From: Candidatus Bartonella washoeensis Sb944nv
Lineage (GTDB): Bacteria > Pseudomonadota > Alphaproteobacteria > Rhizobiales > Rhizobiaceae
Length of the DNA: 64,000 nt
Reading direction: 5' to 3'
NCBI RefSeq assembly: GCF_000278135.1
Contig: NZ_JH725023.1
Coordinates: 77,892-141,891 of the forward strand
Numbering within the stretch: the first letter of the stretch is position 1; each line of letters starts with the position of its first letter. The notes beneath the pieces were generated by a model. It was not told the DNA's origin. It was given only the letters and a program-made list of their open reading frames with translations, and did not search any database. A program made the translations under genes and the position numbers. This document shows, piece after piece, positions 35,323 to 45,591 of this stretch.

Positions 35323-36330
35323 TTATATTGTCCTGGCAAAAGCCACAGCAGTATCGCTCATGCGGTTAGAAAAACCCCATTCATTATCGTACCAAACAAG
35401 AACACGACAGAGTTGACCATCAATCACTTTGGTTTGATCATTGTGGAAAATGCCTGAATGTGGATTGTGATTAAAATCACAACTGACAAGCTTTTCCTCT
35501 GTAGTATCCAAAATTCCTTTAAGCGAACCCTGTGCAGCAGAACAAACGGCAGTGTTTATTTCTTCAATTGTTGTGGAACGCTTAGCGGTAAACGTCAAAT
35601 CAACAACGGAAACATTAGGAGTGGGAACACGAATCGAAACACCGTCGAGCAACCCCTTTAATTCTGGTAAGACCAATCCCACAGCCTTCGCCGCTCCTGT
35701 TGATGTAGGGATCATAGAGAGTGCGGCAGCACGTGCACGATAAAGGTCACGATGCATTGTATCCAACACAGGTTGATCCCCTGTATAAGAATGGATCGTT
35801 GTCATAAAGCCCTTTTCTATACCAACCGTGTTATGCAACACTTGCACAACAGGTGCTAAACAATTGGTGGTACACGAAGCATTTGAAACAACCCGATGCT
35901 CCTTGCTTAAAGACTGATGATTAACGCCATAAACCACTGTAAGATCTGCGCCTTCTGAAGGCGCAGAAACAAGAACACGCTTTGCCCCTGCATCCAGATG
36001 TGCACTTGCTTTATCGCGCGCAGTAAAAATTCCCGTACACTCCAAAGCAATATCAATATCCAAAGACTTCCAAGGCAATTGTGCTGGATCACGCTCCGCA
36101 AATACCTTTATCAAACCACGCCCAACATTAATGGCATCACCAACAACCTGAACGTCACCTGGGAAACGCCCATGAACGGAATCATAGCGCAACAAATGGG
36201 CATTTGTTTCCACCGCCCCCAAATCATTAATTGCAACAACTTCGATATCTTGCCGGCCACTTTCGACGATGGCACGCAAAATATTGCGTCCAATACGACC
36301 AAACCCATTAATTGCAACGCGAACACTCAT
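35323..36330 (-). CDS. gap: Glyceraldehyde-3-phosphate dehydrogenase, type I
   Basis: This 335-residue protein has the NAD-binding start [18 protein letters not shown], the catalytic cysteine in [11 protein letters not shown] (about residue 153), and the substrate regions [10 protein letters not shown] and [23 protein letters not shown] lies near the C-terminus. It oxidises glyceraldehyde 3-phosphate to 1,3-bisphosphoglycerate. The bases just upstream of its ATG are a decayed copy of the end of tkt, and a decayed copy of its own 5' end lies after tkt, the result of a tandem duplication of the junction. Confidence 0.98.
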   Translation of the reverse strand: MSVRVAINGFGRIGRNILRAIVESGRQDIEVVAINDLGAVETNAHLLRYDSVHGRFPGDVQVVGDAINVGRGLIKVFAERDPAQLPWKSLDIDIALECTGIFTARDKASAHLDAGAKRVLVSAPSEGADLTVVYGVNHQSLSKEHRVVSNASCTTNCLAPVVQVLHNTVGIEKGFMTTIHSYTGDQPVLDTMHRDLYRARAAALSMIPTSTGAAKAVGLVLPELKGLLDGVSIRVPTPNVSVVDLTFTAKRSTTIEEINTAVCSAAQGSLKGILDTTEEKLVSCDFNHNPHSGIFHNDQTKVIDGQLCRVLVWYDNEWGFSNRMSDTAVAFARTI

Positions 36331-36354
36331 TTCACATCTTCCTCATCAATCTTT

Positions 36355-36508
36355 ATAGCACAATAAATGGGCATTGGTTTCTACCACCCCCAAATCATTA
36401 ACAGCTACAACCTGTCACTCTCATCTGCCACTTTACACAGTCGTACGCAAAATATTGCGCTTCATACAACCAAACCTATTCCTCACAACGTGAACATTCA
36501 TTTCACAT
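36355..36508 (-). pseudogene. Relic copy of the 5' end of gap
   Basis: About 150 bp match gap 36185-36340 with period 168 bp; shared words include AAATGGGCATT, ACGCAAAATATTGCG and CATTTCACAT. The former ATG (36496-36498) overlaps the tkt stop as ATGA. The mirror relic of the tkt 3' end stands immediately before the intact gap, reading KIDEEDVK against KINKEDNVK in tkt. Confidence 0.92.
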
Positions 36509-38507
36509 TATCTTCCTTATTGATCTTTCCAAGCTCTTTTTCAACAGTAGCAACCACATTCTCACAAGTGATACCGAAATGCGCATAAAGCGCATCAATG
36601 GTTCCACTTGCACCAAACCCCTCCATACCAATAAACACGCCATTACATCCAATAAAACGATCCCACCCTTGCCGTATAGCAGCTTCAATGGCAATTTTAA
36701 TCGGTGCATCCCCTATGAGAGCACGCTGATAGGAGAGGGATTGTTGCGCAAAAAGTTCAAAACAAGGGACAGAAACCACACGCGTTGGAATACCCTTTTC
36801 TTCTAACACCGCATGTGCCTTCACCGCAATTTGCAATTCTGAACCGGAAGCAAACAGAGTCACTTTCGCATCATCACTTGCCGTTAATAACTCATAAGCA
36901 CCGAGCATACAAAGATTTTCTTCTTCATATTCTTGACGCAAAAGCGGTAAGTTTTGTCGGCTCAAAGCTAAAGTAGAAGGTGTTTTACGCGCTTTTAAAG
37001 CCAATTGCCAACACTCAACTGTCTCAACAGCATCAGCTGGACGGAAAACCAAATGATTGGGAAGTGCACGCAATGAAGCCAAATGCTCCACTGGCTGATG
37101 GGTAGGGCCATCCTCACCAAGACCAATGGAATCATGGGTCAAGACATAAATCACCCGCAAGCCCATGAGAGAAGACAAACGCATTGCGGGACGCATATAA
37201 TCAGAAAAACACAAAAAGGTTCCGCCATAAGGAATAAAGCCGCCATAAAGGGCAAGACCATTCATTACGGCTCCCATCGCATGTTCGCGAATTCCATAAT
37301 GCAGATAGCGCCCTGAAAAATCTTTAGCAGAGATACTTTTCATCTGACTGCTTTTTGTATTATTGGACCCAGTTAAGTCAGCGGAACCACCAATAGTCTC
37401 AAACACAACCTCATTGATGACTTCAAGAGCCATTTCAGAAGCTTTACGCGTAGCAACGACAGGACACTCCTCAACCAGTTTCTGTTTATAAGCATCAATA
37501 GCACCATCAAACCCGCCCACGAGATCGCCCCGCATCAACCTTTCAAATTCCAACCGGTCTGATACGGAAAGATCAGCGAATTTTTCTTTCCATTTTTGCC
37601 GTTTTTTAGCAGCATTGAGACCAGCCAAACGCCAATTATCAAGAACATCTGGAGGAATAACGAAAGGCTCGGCCTCCCACCCCAAAGCAAAACGGGTTAC
37701 AGCAATTTCACGTGTTCCCAAAGGCGCTCCATGAACTTTATTCGTTCCCGCTTTGTTGGGCGCACCAAAACCAATCGTTGTTTTACATGCAATCAAAGTT
37801 GGTTTATCAGAATTTCGTGCAACCTCAAGAGCCGTTGCAATTGCCGCTTGGTCATGTCCATCAACTTTGAGTGTATTCCAGCCAGACGCCTTAAAACGCG
37901 CCACCTGATCAGTACTATCAGCAAGTGAAATCTCTCCATCAATGGAAATATTATTATCGTCCCACAACACAATCAACTTATTGAGTTTTAAATGTCCAGC
38001 GAGTGAAATGGCTTCTTGGGCAATCCCTTCCATAAGGCATCCATCCCCAACCAACGCGTAGGTGTAATGGTTGATGAGATCACCAAAACGCGCATTATGT
38101 AAGCGCTCACCAAGCGCCATTCCGACAGCATTAGCCAATCCCTGTCCAAGAGGTCCAGTGGTTGTCTCGATTCCTGCAACATGACCATACTCTGGATGTC
38201 CAGCAAGCTTTGATCCTATTTGGCGGAAATTTTTAAGATCCTCAAGAGAGATATCTTCATATCCAGAAAGATATAAGAGTGCATAAAGCAACATAGACCC
38301 ATGCCCAGCCGACAACACAAAGCGATCACGGTTGGGCCAATGAGGATTTTTAGGATCATGGGCAAGGAATTTTGTATAAAGAACGGTAGCAATATCGGCT
38401 GCCCCCATTGGCAAACCAGGATGGCCAGAATTTGCTTTTTCAATTGCATCAATAGCAAGAAAACGGATAGCATTGGCCATCTGATTCTGTTGTTCGGTAT
38501 TTGTCAT
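36498..38507 (-). CDS. tkt: Transketolase
   Basis: This 669-residue thiamine-diphosphate enzyme has the N-terminal [39 protein letters not shown], and the cofactor motif [20 protein letters not shown] ending in DDNNISIDG. The pyrimidine domain has [17 protein letters not shown] and [20 protein letters not shown]. It links glycolysis with the pentose phosphate pathway. ATG 38507 is the accepted start. It is divergent from the DUF4164-zapA pair, as in other Rhizobiales. Confidence 0.98.
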   Translation of the reverse strand: MTNTEQQNQMANAIRFLAIDAIEKANSGHPGLPMGAADIATVLYTKFLAHDPKNPHWPNRDRFVLSAGHGSMLLYALLYLSGYEDISLEDLKNFRQIGSKLAGHPEYGHVAGIETTTGPLGQGLANAVGMALGERLHNARFGDLINHYTYALVGDGCLMEGIAQEAISLAGHLKLNKLIVLWDDNNISIDGEISLADSTDQVARFKASGWNTLKVDGHDQAAIATALEVARNSDKPTLIACKTTIGFGAPNKAGTNKVHGAPLGTREIAVTRFALGWEAEPFVIPPDVLDNWRLAGLNAAKKRQKWKEKFADLSVSDRLEFERLMRGDLVGGFDGAIDAYKQKLVEECPVVATRKASEMALEVINEVVFETIGGSADLTGSNNTKSSQMKSISAKDFSGRYLHYGIREHAMGAVMNGLALYGGFIPYGGTFLCFSDYMRPAMRLSSLMGLRVIYVLTHDSIGLGEDGPTHQPVEHLASLRALPNHLVFRPADAVETVECWQLALKARKTPSTLALSRQNLPLLRQEYEEENLCMLGAYELLTASDDAKVTLFASGSELQIAVKAHAVLEEKGIPTRVVSVPCFELFAQQSLSYQRALIGDAPIKIAIEAAIRQGWDRFIGCNGVFIGMEGFGASGTIDALYAHFGITCENVVATVEKELGKINKEDNVK

Positions 38508-38849
38508 GAATAATAGACCACTTTGGTTAAACGGGTTTTTTTGTTGCTTCTTCTGTTTCTCTTTAATTTTTTCAAAGAATAGTTTTCAGTCTGTTTAAAT
38601 CATCAGCGTGAGACACCTTGCGATCACTTCAGTAATCATTTCCCTCACACATCTTTTATGCACATATCACTTCATTTATGCCAATACTCTCAAAAAATCC
38701 AGCTTTTAATTAAAACGTTTCCCCTGCTTTGCTTGCTAAAATACCCTACATATTTAAAAATAAAATTGACTCAAGAAAAGAAAAGGAGTGATTCGTTTTT
38801 GCATAAAAAAAGTGATAAAGGATAAAATCACGCATAAGGATATAACATC
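38508..38849. promoter_or_regulatory. Divergent promoter region between tkt and the DUF4164 gene
   Basis: The 342-bp region holds promoters for both sides. AAGGATATAA precedes ATG 38850. No other structure noted. Confidence 0.4.
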
Positions 38850-39125
38850 ATGAACCAAGAAACTCAGGTTCTACAACATGCTTTAGAACAACTGGAAAAA
38901 GCACTAAGAACCTTAGAGATCACCATTATAAACCGCAACGCTGTTATTGACAAGAACAACGAATGGGAAGAAGAAATTCAAAGAATGAACGCTGATCGTA
39001 GCCGTCTTGCCCAAGCTCTTGATAAAGCCGAAGCCCATGCAGAGCGGCTAGAAGCAGTAAACAAAGAAGTTTCCAAACGTTTAATTAAGGCGATGGAAAC
39101 AATTCGTGTCGTAATTGATAGATAA
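38850..39125 (+). CDS. DUF4164 family coiled-coil protein
   Basis: This 91-residue protein is almost wholly helical with heptad spacing (LQHALEQLEKALRTLE, MNADRSRLAQALDKAEAHAERLEAVNKEV). Rhizobial DUF4164 genes sit between tkt and zapA, exactly as here. Function is unknown; the position 12 bp before zapA suggests a role with ZapA in division-ring assembly. Confidence 0.8.
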   Translation: MNQETQVLQHALEQLEKALRTLEITIINRNAVIDKNNEWEEEIQRMNADRSRLAQALDKAEAHAERLEAVNKEVSKRLIKAMETIRVVIDR

Positions 39126-39137
39126 AGGTTTAAAACC

Positions 39138-39515
39138 ATGGAAACCGTTTCCGTCACAATTGATGGTAAAGTTTATCGTATGGCTTGCGATAAAGGACAA
39201 GAAAGTCATCTTATTAAGCTTGCCGCTCGATTGGACCAATATATCGCACATCTGAAGACAAATTTTGGTGAAATCGGTGATCATCGTTTATCGGTTATGG
39301 CTGGTATTATGATTATCGATGAAATGGAAGAAATAAAACGAGAAAATAAAAAACTACAAGAAGATTATGAAACCCTTTTGCGACTCCATAACGAAAGAGA
39401 TCGTACTATGGGAAGAATTATGCGAAACACAACGGAACGAATTGAAAAACTCACACATCAATTACTCAAAGATGATCAAAACAGTTCTCATTTTCAAGAA
39501 CAAGAAAATCTATAA
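39138..39515 (+). CDS. zapA: Cell division protein ZapA
   Basis: This 125-residue protein has the N-terminal ZapA domain VSVTIDGKVYRMACDKGQESHLIKLA, a conserved helix ending DHRLSVMAGIMIIDEM, and a C-terminal coiled coil to residue 115. ZapA binds and bundles FtsZ. The gene follows DUF4164 after a short gap with AAAGGT before the ATG. A 5-formyltetrahydrofolate cyclo-ligase gene and 6S RNA often follow zapA; neither is recognisable here. Confidence 0.93.
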   Translation: METVSVTIDGKVYRMACDKGQESHLIKLAARLDQYIAHLKTNFGEIGDHRLSVMAGIMIIDEMEEIKRENKKLQEDYETLLRLHNERDRTMGRIMRNTTERIEKLTHQLLKDDQNSSHFQEQENL

Positions 39516-40148
39516 ACACGTATCAGTTCTTTAAAAAAATGCTATAATGCTTAAAAGCCAGCATAATCAAGCATAATTACACCCACACCGTTGTGAAAAT
39601 CGTGTAAATTGCAAAAGCGAGAAGCAAACGAACTGCACTCTAAGAAAAAAAGAGCACTGTGCATGCCTCCCCTAACCTGCGATAGCCACAACAAAAACTT
39701 CTTTCTGAGAATGATATAACGCAAAATCCAGCGGACGCTGCCATTTTCACATTTATGAAGGTATCAACCCAGCACTCATCATGATATAAGCACCCAATGT
39801 TACAGCTGTTCTTAACGGGAAACAATTCATAACAACCCTCTTTATGCCTTTCGCAAACGTTTTTTTATTCACAGATCAATCTTTTTTATGACACGCAAGC
39901 AAAGGGTTTTGTGATTTTGAATACAAAGATTTGAAATGAGAAAAACTTTCTGTATTTGCAACTCTCATTCAAATTGAGAAAAATTATCATTATAAATCAA
40001 TATATTAACTGTGTAATCGACAAAGATTTGCAAAAAATGATGTATCATAAAGATTCCGGTTAAAATTTTCTGCTCCATCATAAGTGCGATTTCTTCAAAA
40101 TCAGAGACCAGATGCCGATTCCAAAGACAATATTACAATATCAATTCC
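39516..40148. other. Intergenic region after zapA
   Basis: Contains a good -10 hexamer (GCTATAATGC, 39541-39550) without a clear -35, and the dispersed repeat listed next. A 6S RNA gene is expected here by synteny, but I could not recognise one. Confidence 0.4.
39828..40013 (-). repeat. Dispersed repeat, copy 2: upstream region and start codon of a lost gene
   Basis: Counterpart of 3641-3850. The minus-strand ATG at 39830 has AGAGGG upstream and opens a 25-residue signal-peptide-like frame (MNCFPLRTAVTLGAYIMMSA) before a stop. The conserved part lies upstream of the ATG, consistent with a duplicated promoter region. Confidence 0.5.
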
Positions 40149-40436
40149 CTATAAGTCTGCATAGAGATTTTGATTAAACACCTTTTGTGAAGCGATACGC
40201 AAGAAGCTCAAAGCACCAGGTGTATCAAGGGGAACACCTGCTGTTACAAGGAACTGATCGCCTTCACAACAAAAGCCTTCTTGAAAAGCAAGGGCCGCAG
40301 CACGATCAACCATATTCTCCAAATGCCGTGCATCTTGCGCAACCACACAAATAGAAGCCCACAAACTAAGCTCAAGCGCCGCGTTATTTCCAAGATAGAG
40401 AATAAAGTAAAATTTCTTGACGCTTTTCTTTGGCAT
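40149..40436 (-). pseudogene. Relic copy of the 3' end of pyk
   Basis: The minus strand encodes ASICVVAQDARHLENMVDRA, then AALAFQEGFCCEGDQFLVTA and GVPLDTPGALSFLRIAS, nearly identical to the end of pyk (CVVAEDARDLEDMVDRAAAL and onward). The N-terminal 400 residues are absent. It lies 3.7 kb from the intact pyk 3' end, with a three-gene ABC exporter between them. Confidence 0.93.
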
Positions 40437-40634
40437 CTCCAGAAGAACTCAAAGGATACATCATATCATAATTAAGTCTTGAAGAATGTTCAGTCCAATA
40501 TCCCTATATCATCAAAATATTCATTTTAGAGGGATTTATAACGTTTGACTCCCAAGCACCTTCCTCCAAAAGAGCGGTTTTTGAAAATATTCCATAACCT
40601 TCTGCTTTATTCCAGCAACCATGCTGATTTCATA

Positions 40635-41423
40635 TCATCCACCCAATCCATTAAACTTCCTACTTGTTTTTTTGTAGCCCATAAAAGTCATAGCGATGGA
40701 AAGAAAAGTACTTAACAGAAGATATCCAATATCCCATTCATTTTTACCAAGCAACAATGACACGGGTAAGGAGGCAGAAAAAGCCATTGACAGTAAAAAC
40801 AAAAACCATTTCACAATGCTTGAGGGATAAATTGCAATGGGGATAAATGAAAGTTCATAAACCATTGCATAAAAATATTCGACTGGCATCTTACGATTGG
40901 TAACAAACGTTATAAAATTGAACATCATGCAAAAACAGATGTTGACGATAAAAACACAAACCATTGCAACGATAAAAGAACACCATCCAATCGTAATGCT
41001 TGACAAATCGGGTAATGATACAAAGAAATACGCACTCACACAAAGAACACATAAATTTATCAGACGAAGAGGATTGCACCAGCCAACCAGCATGAATACC
41101 CAGATTGAAACAGGCTTTATCAGATATGATTCAACTGTACCACTCGCGACTTTTTCAAAAAATATTCGAATAGAATTAGTAAAAATACTTAAAAACACTC
41201 GGAGTAAAACGAAGAGAACAAAGATAAGATGAATTTCATCTCTGCTATAGCTACCGATTCTTCCTGAAAAAGAAGATATTTTATCAATAAATATGAATTG
41301 AATAAAATAATAGCAGAGAGAAAGAAGAAACTCCCCAATCAAATTTTTACCGTAAACAATTTGTCGGTGTATATTCATGCCAATAAAATGAATAATTATC
41401 TTCACCTCAACCACCCGCTCCAT
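40635..41423 (-). CDS. ABC-2 family permease 2 (COG3694-like)
   Basis: This 262-residue protein from ATG 41423 overlaps the end of permease 1 by 17 bp, suggesting coupling. There are six hydrophobic segments: after a cytosolic N-terminus come ligands such as FLLSLCYYFIQFIFI, the motif GTVESYLIKPVSIWVF, and helices ITIGWCSFIVAMVCVFIVNI and WFLFLLSMAFSASLPVSLLL. The SGTVESYLIKP block is typical of the second permease of uncharacterised three-gene ABC-2 exporters. Substrate unknown. Confidence 0.75.
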   Translation of the reverse strand: MERVVEVKIIIHFIGMNIHRQIVYGKNLIGEFLLSLCYYFIQFIFIDKISSFSGRIGSYSRDEIHLIFVLFVLLRVFLSIFTNSIRIFFEKVASGTVESYLIKPVSIWVFMLVGWCNPLRLINLCVLCVSAYFFVSLPDLSSITIGWCSFIVAMVCVFIVNICFCMMFNFITFVTNRKMPVEYFYAMVYELSFIPIAIYPSSIVKWFLFLLSMAFSASLPVSLLLGKNEWDIGYLLLSTFLSIAMTFMGYKKTSRKFNGLGG

Positions 41424-42192
41424 GATACGCTTGCATTCCCTTTTTCCAGAAAACATGAATAAAGAATAAAAGAAACAAAATATAAAAAACACTGCCCACA
41501 AGGAACTGCTGAAAAATCACCAAATCACGCGTTGCAAGAAACTGCGCAGGAGCAGAGATCATAAAACAATAAGGATTAAACTGCATAAGCGGAATAAGCC
41601 ACGTGGGCCAAAAAGAAGGTGGCAAAAGCACACCACCAAGAAGAGCCGAACTAAGGATACTGAAAGCGAGCAATATATCATACTCAAACACCCAGAAAAC
41701 CAATAATGAAATTGCGAAGGAGAGGAAAAAACAAAGCAATTGTGATAGAAAAATAAGGAGAAAAAATAAGAGAAAAGAGAGTATTAATCCCAGAAAATTT
41801 TCATAAGAGAAAAAAAGCTTTACAGTAAAGATCATAATTAAAGGAGTAGCGTATAATACACTCTCATCCAAAAAGGTAAACAGCATTTGTGTCATGTAAC
41901 TGAATGGTTTTGTGAGAATAACTTCTAATTTACCTTCTTTAACATGTTGAGAGAAAGACTGAATTAAACCATAACCATTATTTAAGCGTGATAAAACTAA
42001 AGCAAAGGCATAATAATACATCATATCATGAAAGCCAAAACCGTTTATGGTGCTACCCATATCAGAAAAAAGTGCATTCCATAACATGAGTTGAATAACG
42101 AATGGCGAAAGAGTCCCCATGACACAATCAGTAAAGAACATTGCCCTGTCATTGACGAGTGTAAGTAATCCATTCTTGGCAAAAAGAAACAT
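41407..42192 (-). CDS. ABC-2 family permease 1 (COG4587-like)
   Basis: This protein has about 261 residues from ATG 42192; the open frame extends to 42321 but that part overlaps the ATPase gene. Six hydrophobic segments are seen, with the loop GYGLIQSFSQHVKEGKLEVILTKPFSYM, in which GKLEVILTKP is the motif shared with permease 2. The C-terminal LLPPSFWPTWLIPLMQFNPYCF is typical. It forms the membrane channel with permease 2. The ribosome-binding site is weak, so translation may depend on the upstream ATPase, which is broken. Confidence 0.75.
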   Translation of the reverse strand: MFLFAKNGLLTLVNDRAMFFTDCVMGTLSPFVIQLMLWNALFSDMGSTINGFGFHDMMYYYAFALVLSRLNNGYGLIQSFSQHVKEGKLEVILTKPFSYMTQMLFTFLDESVLYATPLIMIFTVKLFFSYENFLGLILSFLLFFLLIFLSQLLCFFLSFAISLLVFWVFEYDILLAFSILSSALLGGVLLPPSFWPTWLIPLMQFNPYCFMISAPAQFLATRDLVIFQQFLVGSVFYILFLLFFIHVFWKKGMQAYHGAGG

Positions 42193-42205
42193 GCCAAAGC
42201 AATTG

Positions 42206-43225
42206 TTAGATAAATTCTTTAAATTTAACACGGAGCATCTCTTCAAGGGAAGGAGTGGACACAGAGAATGTACAGTCCAGTTCGGTTGTAATTTCGCGTA
42301 TAAAAGATGCACAATCATCACGGAGCAGAGACACTTCTACCAAGCACTCTTCAGCATTAAAGTGCTTATCTTTTAAAGTAACGAACAATTTCAACGCGAT
42401 CTCATCAATTCTCTTTACCAAAGCTGAAAATGCAGCCGAATTTTCACAAAAAAGCGTCATTCTCACCAAAGAAGGAACCACATTTTAAGCGCATTCATAT
42501 TGCCGTGAAACTGTTTTTTTCCCTTATGCAAGAGAATAATATCGTCGACATATCCATCAATATCACCCATATCATGACTTGTGATGATATAACCAGTGCC
42601 GCGCTCCCTTTTCAGTTTTTTAAGGAGCTCCCTGATTTCATGCTTTGATGTAATATCAAGACCAATGGTTGGCTCATCGAGGAACAGCAGTTTAGGTCTA
42701 AAAGAGAGATTAAACGCCAATTCGCTTTTTACTCTTTCACCCAGACTAAGCATCCGCACTGGCTTATCCATGAATATGTTCAAGACCCAGTAACTCAGCG
42801 ATCTCTTTAAGATCACGGATAAAAGAAGCGCGTTCCAGATCATATAATGGTTGGACCATATCAAGGCTGTAGCGTAAGGGTAAATCCCACCACAAACAAT
42901 TCTTGTGACCAAAGACCACACCCAAAGACTTAAACAGATCTTTCTTCGCTTTATAAGGATCAACACCAAGGACTTTAACAGACCCCTCATCAGCACATTG
43001 TATACCAGAAAGTATTTTAATCAGTGTCGATTTACCCGCTCCATTAGGACCAAGTATTGCTAACGATTGCCCTGGAAAGAGGGTAAAACTCATATCTTTC
43101 AACACATGATGATTTTTATAAACCGGCTTAAAAAGAGAAACCACCTTGTTCCTAAAACCAATTCCTCTGTCTATGTTGCGATATATTTTTGATACGTTGT
43201 TAAGGTCAATCAATGGCAATGCCAT
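42206..43225 (-). pseudogene. ABC transporter ATPase (COG4586-like), two compensating frameshifts
   Basis: Three frames in succession give one ATPase of about 339 residues. Frame 1 (43225-42764) has LIDLNNVSKIYRN, Walker A LGPNGAGKSTLIKIL, Q-loop GVVFGHKN and ELLGLEHIH. Frame 2 (to 42463) continues DKPVRMLSLGERVKSELAFN, Walker B KLLFLDEPTIGLD and IITSHDMGDI. Frame 3 (to 42206) gives VVPSLVRMTLFCENS to the end. The first join needs removal of one G near 42768; the second needs one more A in the run near 42486. All motifs are intact, so decay is very recent or the shifts are sequence errors. Confidence 0.82.
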
Positions 43226-44154
43226 CAGCCTCTCCTCTTGTTAACTGATATCCTGTTTTCACATACCCATAATCTTTGAGTAGCTACTCTCGTTCACTGG
43301 AAAATAAACATACCCAAATCGTCCTTATGGCAATCAAACGCATCTAACACCTTATCTCCAACTTTTGTTATGGCGTGTTTGTTCAACAGAATGCATTCGC
43401 TTAAGTGAGAAATTCACATACTGAGTACTTAAATCAGATATTCTTTGAAAAATTTGTTTTTGAAATTCACGAAACGCAACCATCATGTGATTTATATCGT
43501 TTGGTAAACGACCCCCTCCCGTTCTTTGTAAAGAACCGTAATTTTAACAAACCGAATACGGGTCTTCACGCACTTTTCCACGGAGTCAGATCTTTAACAG
43601 TTCCATAATTGAGATCATTTTTTACGCGTTTAAGCTCTCCAACGCTACGCACATAAGTAAAAAGAAACAGACCTGTCCGTTTTGCATTTTCTTCTCTGTT
43701 TTCTTTTTCATTAAAAATGCATCAAACACTTAATCTCAATTTTCCCCTCTTAAATTGTCGATGTCCTCAAACCTTTTAGAACAAGATGCAATGAACATTT
43801 ATACGATTAACCTCTTGCTCACACCTTACAGAATAAAAACTCCCACCCCCTCCAATCTGTAATTAGATTGGTTGCTTCTCAAGGAGCTTCCATAATTCAC
43901 CACTGATATAATTGATTTCATCGGCTTTACAGGCAAATCCTCCCCTCAATATCGTATTCGAATTTACGTTTCTATACTTGGTTGATACAAAAGTAAACTG
44001 AATACAAAGAGAGAGACGACATACACTTTTCATATGAAAGATGCGCCTTATATCACCATCTTTAAAAAAAATAATGCTACAGCATTACAAATAAAGAGCG
44101 ATAATGAATCTATTCAAATGCTCACGACAAGAGCCTCATTCCAACAGGATTCCG
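43226..44154. other. Intergenic region between the ABC cassette and pyk
   Basis: No intact gene in 929 bp. On the minus strand LFLFTYVRSVGELKRVKNDL with NYGTVKDLTPWKS, and in another frame NHMMVAFREFQKQIFQRISDL, look like fragments of lost coding sequence upstream of the ATPase, possibly a fourth gene of the cassette. I cannot identify them. Confidence 0.45.
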
Positions 44155-45591
44155 TTAAACCGCCTTTTTCCTATTTCTCAAGACAGAAGCGATACGCAAG
44201 AGATTCGTAGCACCAGGTGTACCAAGGGGAACACCTGCTGTTACAAGGAACTGATCTCCTTCACAACAAAAGCCTTCTTGAAAAGCAAGGGCCGCAGCAC
44301 GATCAACCATATCCTCCAAATCCCGCGCATCTTCCGCGACAACACAATGAAGCCCCCAAACTAAGCTCAAGCGCCGCGCTGTTTCCACGATAGGGGATAA
44401 AGCAATAATGGGTGTGTTTGGACGCTCACGAGAAGCCCGCACACCCGTTGTGCCTGAGGCAGTGTAAGCAACAATAGCTTTTAATTGAAGCGTTTCAGCG
44501 ATCTGACGTGCCGCAAGAGAAATCGCATCTGTCCCCGTTGATTCTGGTACAGGATGTTGTGCACCCATTTGAGCCTCATAAGTGGGATCTTGTTCGATTT
44601 GCCTCGCGATTCGGTCCATCATAAGCACCGCTTCTTCAGGATAAAGACCAGAGGCCGATTCAGCAGACAACATCACAGCATCACTCCCCGCATAAACTGC
44701 TGTAGCGACATCAGAAACTTCTGCCCGTGTCGGGACAGGTGATTTAATCATTGATTCGAGCATTTGCGTCGCCACCACGACGGGCTTTCCTCCTAAACGA
44801 CAAGCTTTTATGAGTTCCATCTGAAGTGCAGGAATCCTCTCTAATGGCATTTCCACACCGAGATCTCCCCGTGCAATCATGATTCCATCGGAAACATTAA
44901 TAATTTCCTCTATATGCTCTAAGGCTTGAGGTTTTTCGATCTTAGCCATCAAAGACACTTTGTTTTGCGTCAACTGACGCACCGCTACAATATCTTCTGG
45001 ACGCTGGATAAAAGAAAGTGCAACCCAATCAACAGGTTGTTCCAAAACTGCATGAAGATCAGCCTTATCCTTTGACGTCATTGGACCAAAAGGCAGAACC
45101 GTATCGGGAAAACTGACTCCTTTTTTATCAGAAATACGGGTTCCAGCAACCACACGGCACTGAACAGAATGACCATCACTTACCTCAGCACACAGTTCCA
45201 GTTTTCCATCATCAATCAACAACCGATCACCGGGTTTGACAGCGGCTAATACTTGCGCATGCGGGAAAAAAACACGCTGGGCATCACCAAGAACATCACG
45301 ATCATCCAATGTAAAGTTTTGCCCAACATGCAAATCCTCTTGACCTTTAGCAAAACAACCAACGCGCAATTTTGGTCCTTGTAAATCCACTAAAATGCCG
45401 ATTGGTCGTTGAACGATTTTTTCGACCTGTCGGATTCGCTGCACCAAATCACACATAGTTTCATGATCCGTGTGGCTCATATTCAGACGAAAAACATCTG
45501 CTCCTGCCCTAAAAAGCTTTTCGATCATTGCACTGGAAAAAGAAGAAGGACCAAGAGTAGCAATAATTTTTACTTTACGTGCACGCTTCAC
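44155..45591 (-). CDS. pyk: Pyruvate kinase
   Basis: This 478-residue protein has the start KRARKVKIIATLGPSSFS, substrate loops DVFRLNMSH and GILVDLQGPKLRVG, the catalytic lysine block SLMAKIEKPQALEHIEEI, and MIARGDLGVEMPLERIPALQ. The C-terminal domain has VAYTASGTTGVRASRERPNTPI. It makes pyruvate and ATP from phosphoenolpyruvate. Its ATG overlaps the stop of the upstream DUF1036 gene (ATGA), as in other Rhizobiales. A decayed copy of its last 80 codons lies at 40149-40436. Confidence 0.97.
   Translation of the reverse strand: MKRARKVKIIATLGPSSFSSAMIEKLFRAGADVFRLNMSHTDHETMCDLVQRIRQVEKIVQRPIGILVDLQGPKLRVGCFAKGQEDLHVGQNFTLDDRDVLGDAQRVFFPHAQVLAAVKPGDRLLIDDGKLELCAEVSDGHSVQCRVVAGTRISDKKGVSFPDTVLPFGPMTSKDKADLHAVLEQPVDWVALSFIQRPEDIVAVRQLTQNKVSLMAKIEKPQALEHIEEIINVSDGIMIARGDLGVEMPLERIPALQMELIKACRLGGKPVVVATQMLESMIKSPVPTRAEVSDVATAVYAGSDAVMLSAESASGLYPEEAVLMMDRIARQIEQDPTYEAQMGAQHPVPESTGTDAISLAARQIAETLQLKAIVAYTASGTTGVRASRERPNTPIIALSPIVETARRLSLVWGLHCVVAEDARDLEDMVDRAAALAFQEGFCCEGDQFLVTAGVPLGTPGATNLLRIASVLRNRKKAV

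Noticed and set aside
39516-39830. 6S RNA gene expected after zapA
   Set aside because: The place is right by synteny and a -10 box exists, but I could not fold a convincing 6S secondary structure by eye.
42764-42996. N-terminal half of the open frame 42463-42996 as a separate protein
   Set aside because: Only its part after about 42776 carries ABC motifs; the rest is out-of-frame reading of the ATPase gene.
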